Made by a program: the position numbers and the translations under genes | Notes under the pieces: model-generated | Databases searched by the model: none | What the model saw: the letters and a program-made list of their open reading frames with translations, nothing else | What the model was told of the DNA's origin: nothing | DNA from: Empedobacter stercoris | GTDB taxonomy: Bacteria; Bacteroidota; Bacteroidia; Flavobacteriales; Weeksellaceae | DNA: 53,434 nt | Direction of reading: 5' to 3' | NCBI RefSeq assembly: GCF_020281205.1 | Contig: NZ_JACXZC010000023.1 | Coordinates: forward strand, 1-53,434 | Part shown: one piece after another, positions 53,377-53,434 of the stretch | How positions within the stretch are numbered: position 1 is the stretch's first letter | How the letters are laid out: the number at the start of each line of letters is the position of its first letter

Positions 53377-53434
53377 AAAGTGGACATCTAAGACCTAAAA
53401 TTTAAGGTAGTGTTTTAAAAATCATTAACTTTAA

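Overview
The window looks like an AT-rich Bacteroidota chromosome segment, most likely Flavobacteriales and plausibly Weeksellaceae. The evidence is the TAnnTTTG-type -7 promoter boxes with almost no Shine-Dalgarno sequences, SusC-like and BtuB-like TonB receptors, many lipoproteins with a Cys-Ser/Lys-Asp start, a type IX secretion C-terminal sorting domain, and a mevalonate-pathway HMG-CoA synthase. Genus is not determined.

Positions 1-6520 hold a cobalamin acquisition locus. A canonical promoter (232-262) drives a B12 riboswitch (268-460), followed by a BtuB-like TonB receptor, a BtuG-like beta-propeller lipoprotein, a PKD-like surface lipoprotein, and a second propeller carrying a type IX sorting tail. 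Positions 6523-12940 are mixed housekeeping: a baeRF3-like protein, a GNAT acetyltransferase and leuS. A dispersed intergenic repeat occurs at 18-178 and, inverted, at 9360-9442. Positions 12937-18831 form a PhoR/PhoB-like two-component pair diverging from a TonB receptor and a beta-helix lipoprotein. Between them are three T(A/T)ACAA sites at exact 11-bp spacing, which resemble a Pho box.

Positions 19030-45770 are a core-genome run: sufT-like, SPFH protein, folD-queE, azurin, pgi, plsC, M1 aminopeptidase, rnhA, 5-formyl-THF cyclo-ligase, alcohol dehydrogenase, prolyl oligopeptidase, MATE, mvaS, DUF308 protein, cardiolipin synthase, tRNA-Phe, a cupin, a cytidylyltransferase-like protein, der, tRNA-Arg and a Fe/B12-type binding protein. 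Strong rho-independent terminators separate many units. A 43-codon membrane microprotein with its own terminator sits at 28850.

Positions 45820-53434 are an eroded accessory or defence-like region. It holds a twice-frameshifted gene remnant, a secreted-protein gene fused tail-to-tail to a truncated helicase gene, and an intact Fic protein preceded by an array of 24-bp palindromic operator-like sites. It also holds a RadC-like JAB protein, a FISUMP-domain gene with a broken signal peptide, a three-gene cassette (STAS/GHKL ATPase, DUF4325 STAS-like protein, PIN nuclease), and a 5'-truncated OLD-type ATPase/TOPRIM gene at the window edge. The ATPase-STAS-PIN cassette and the Fic operator array are the best candidates for something undescribed. 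All functions here are read from sequence motifs; no database search was possible.
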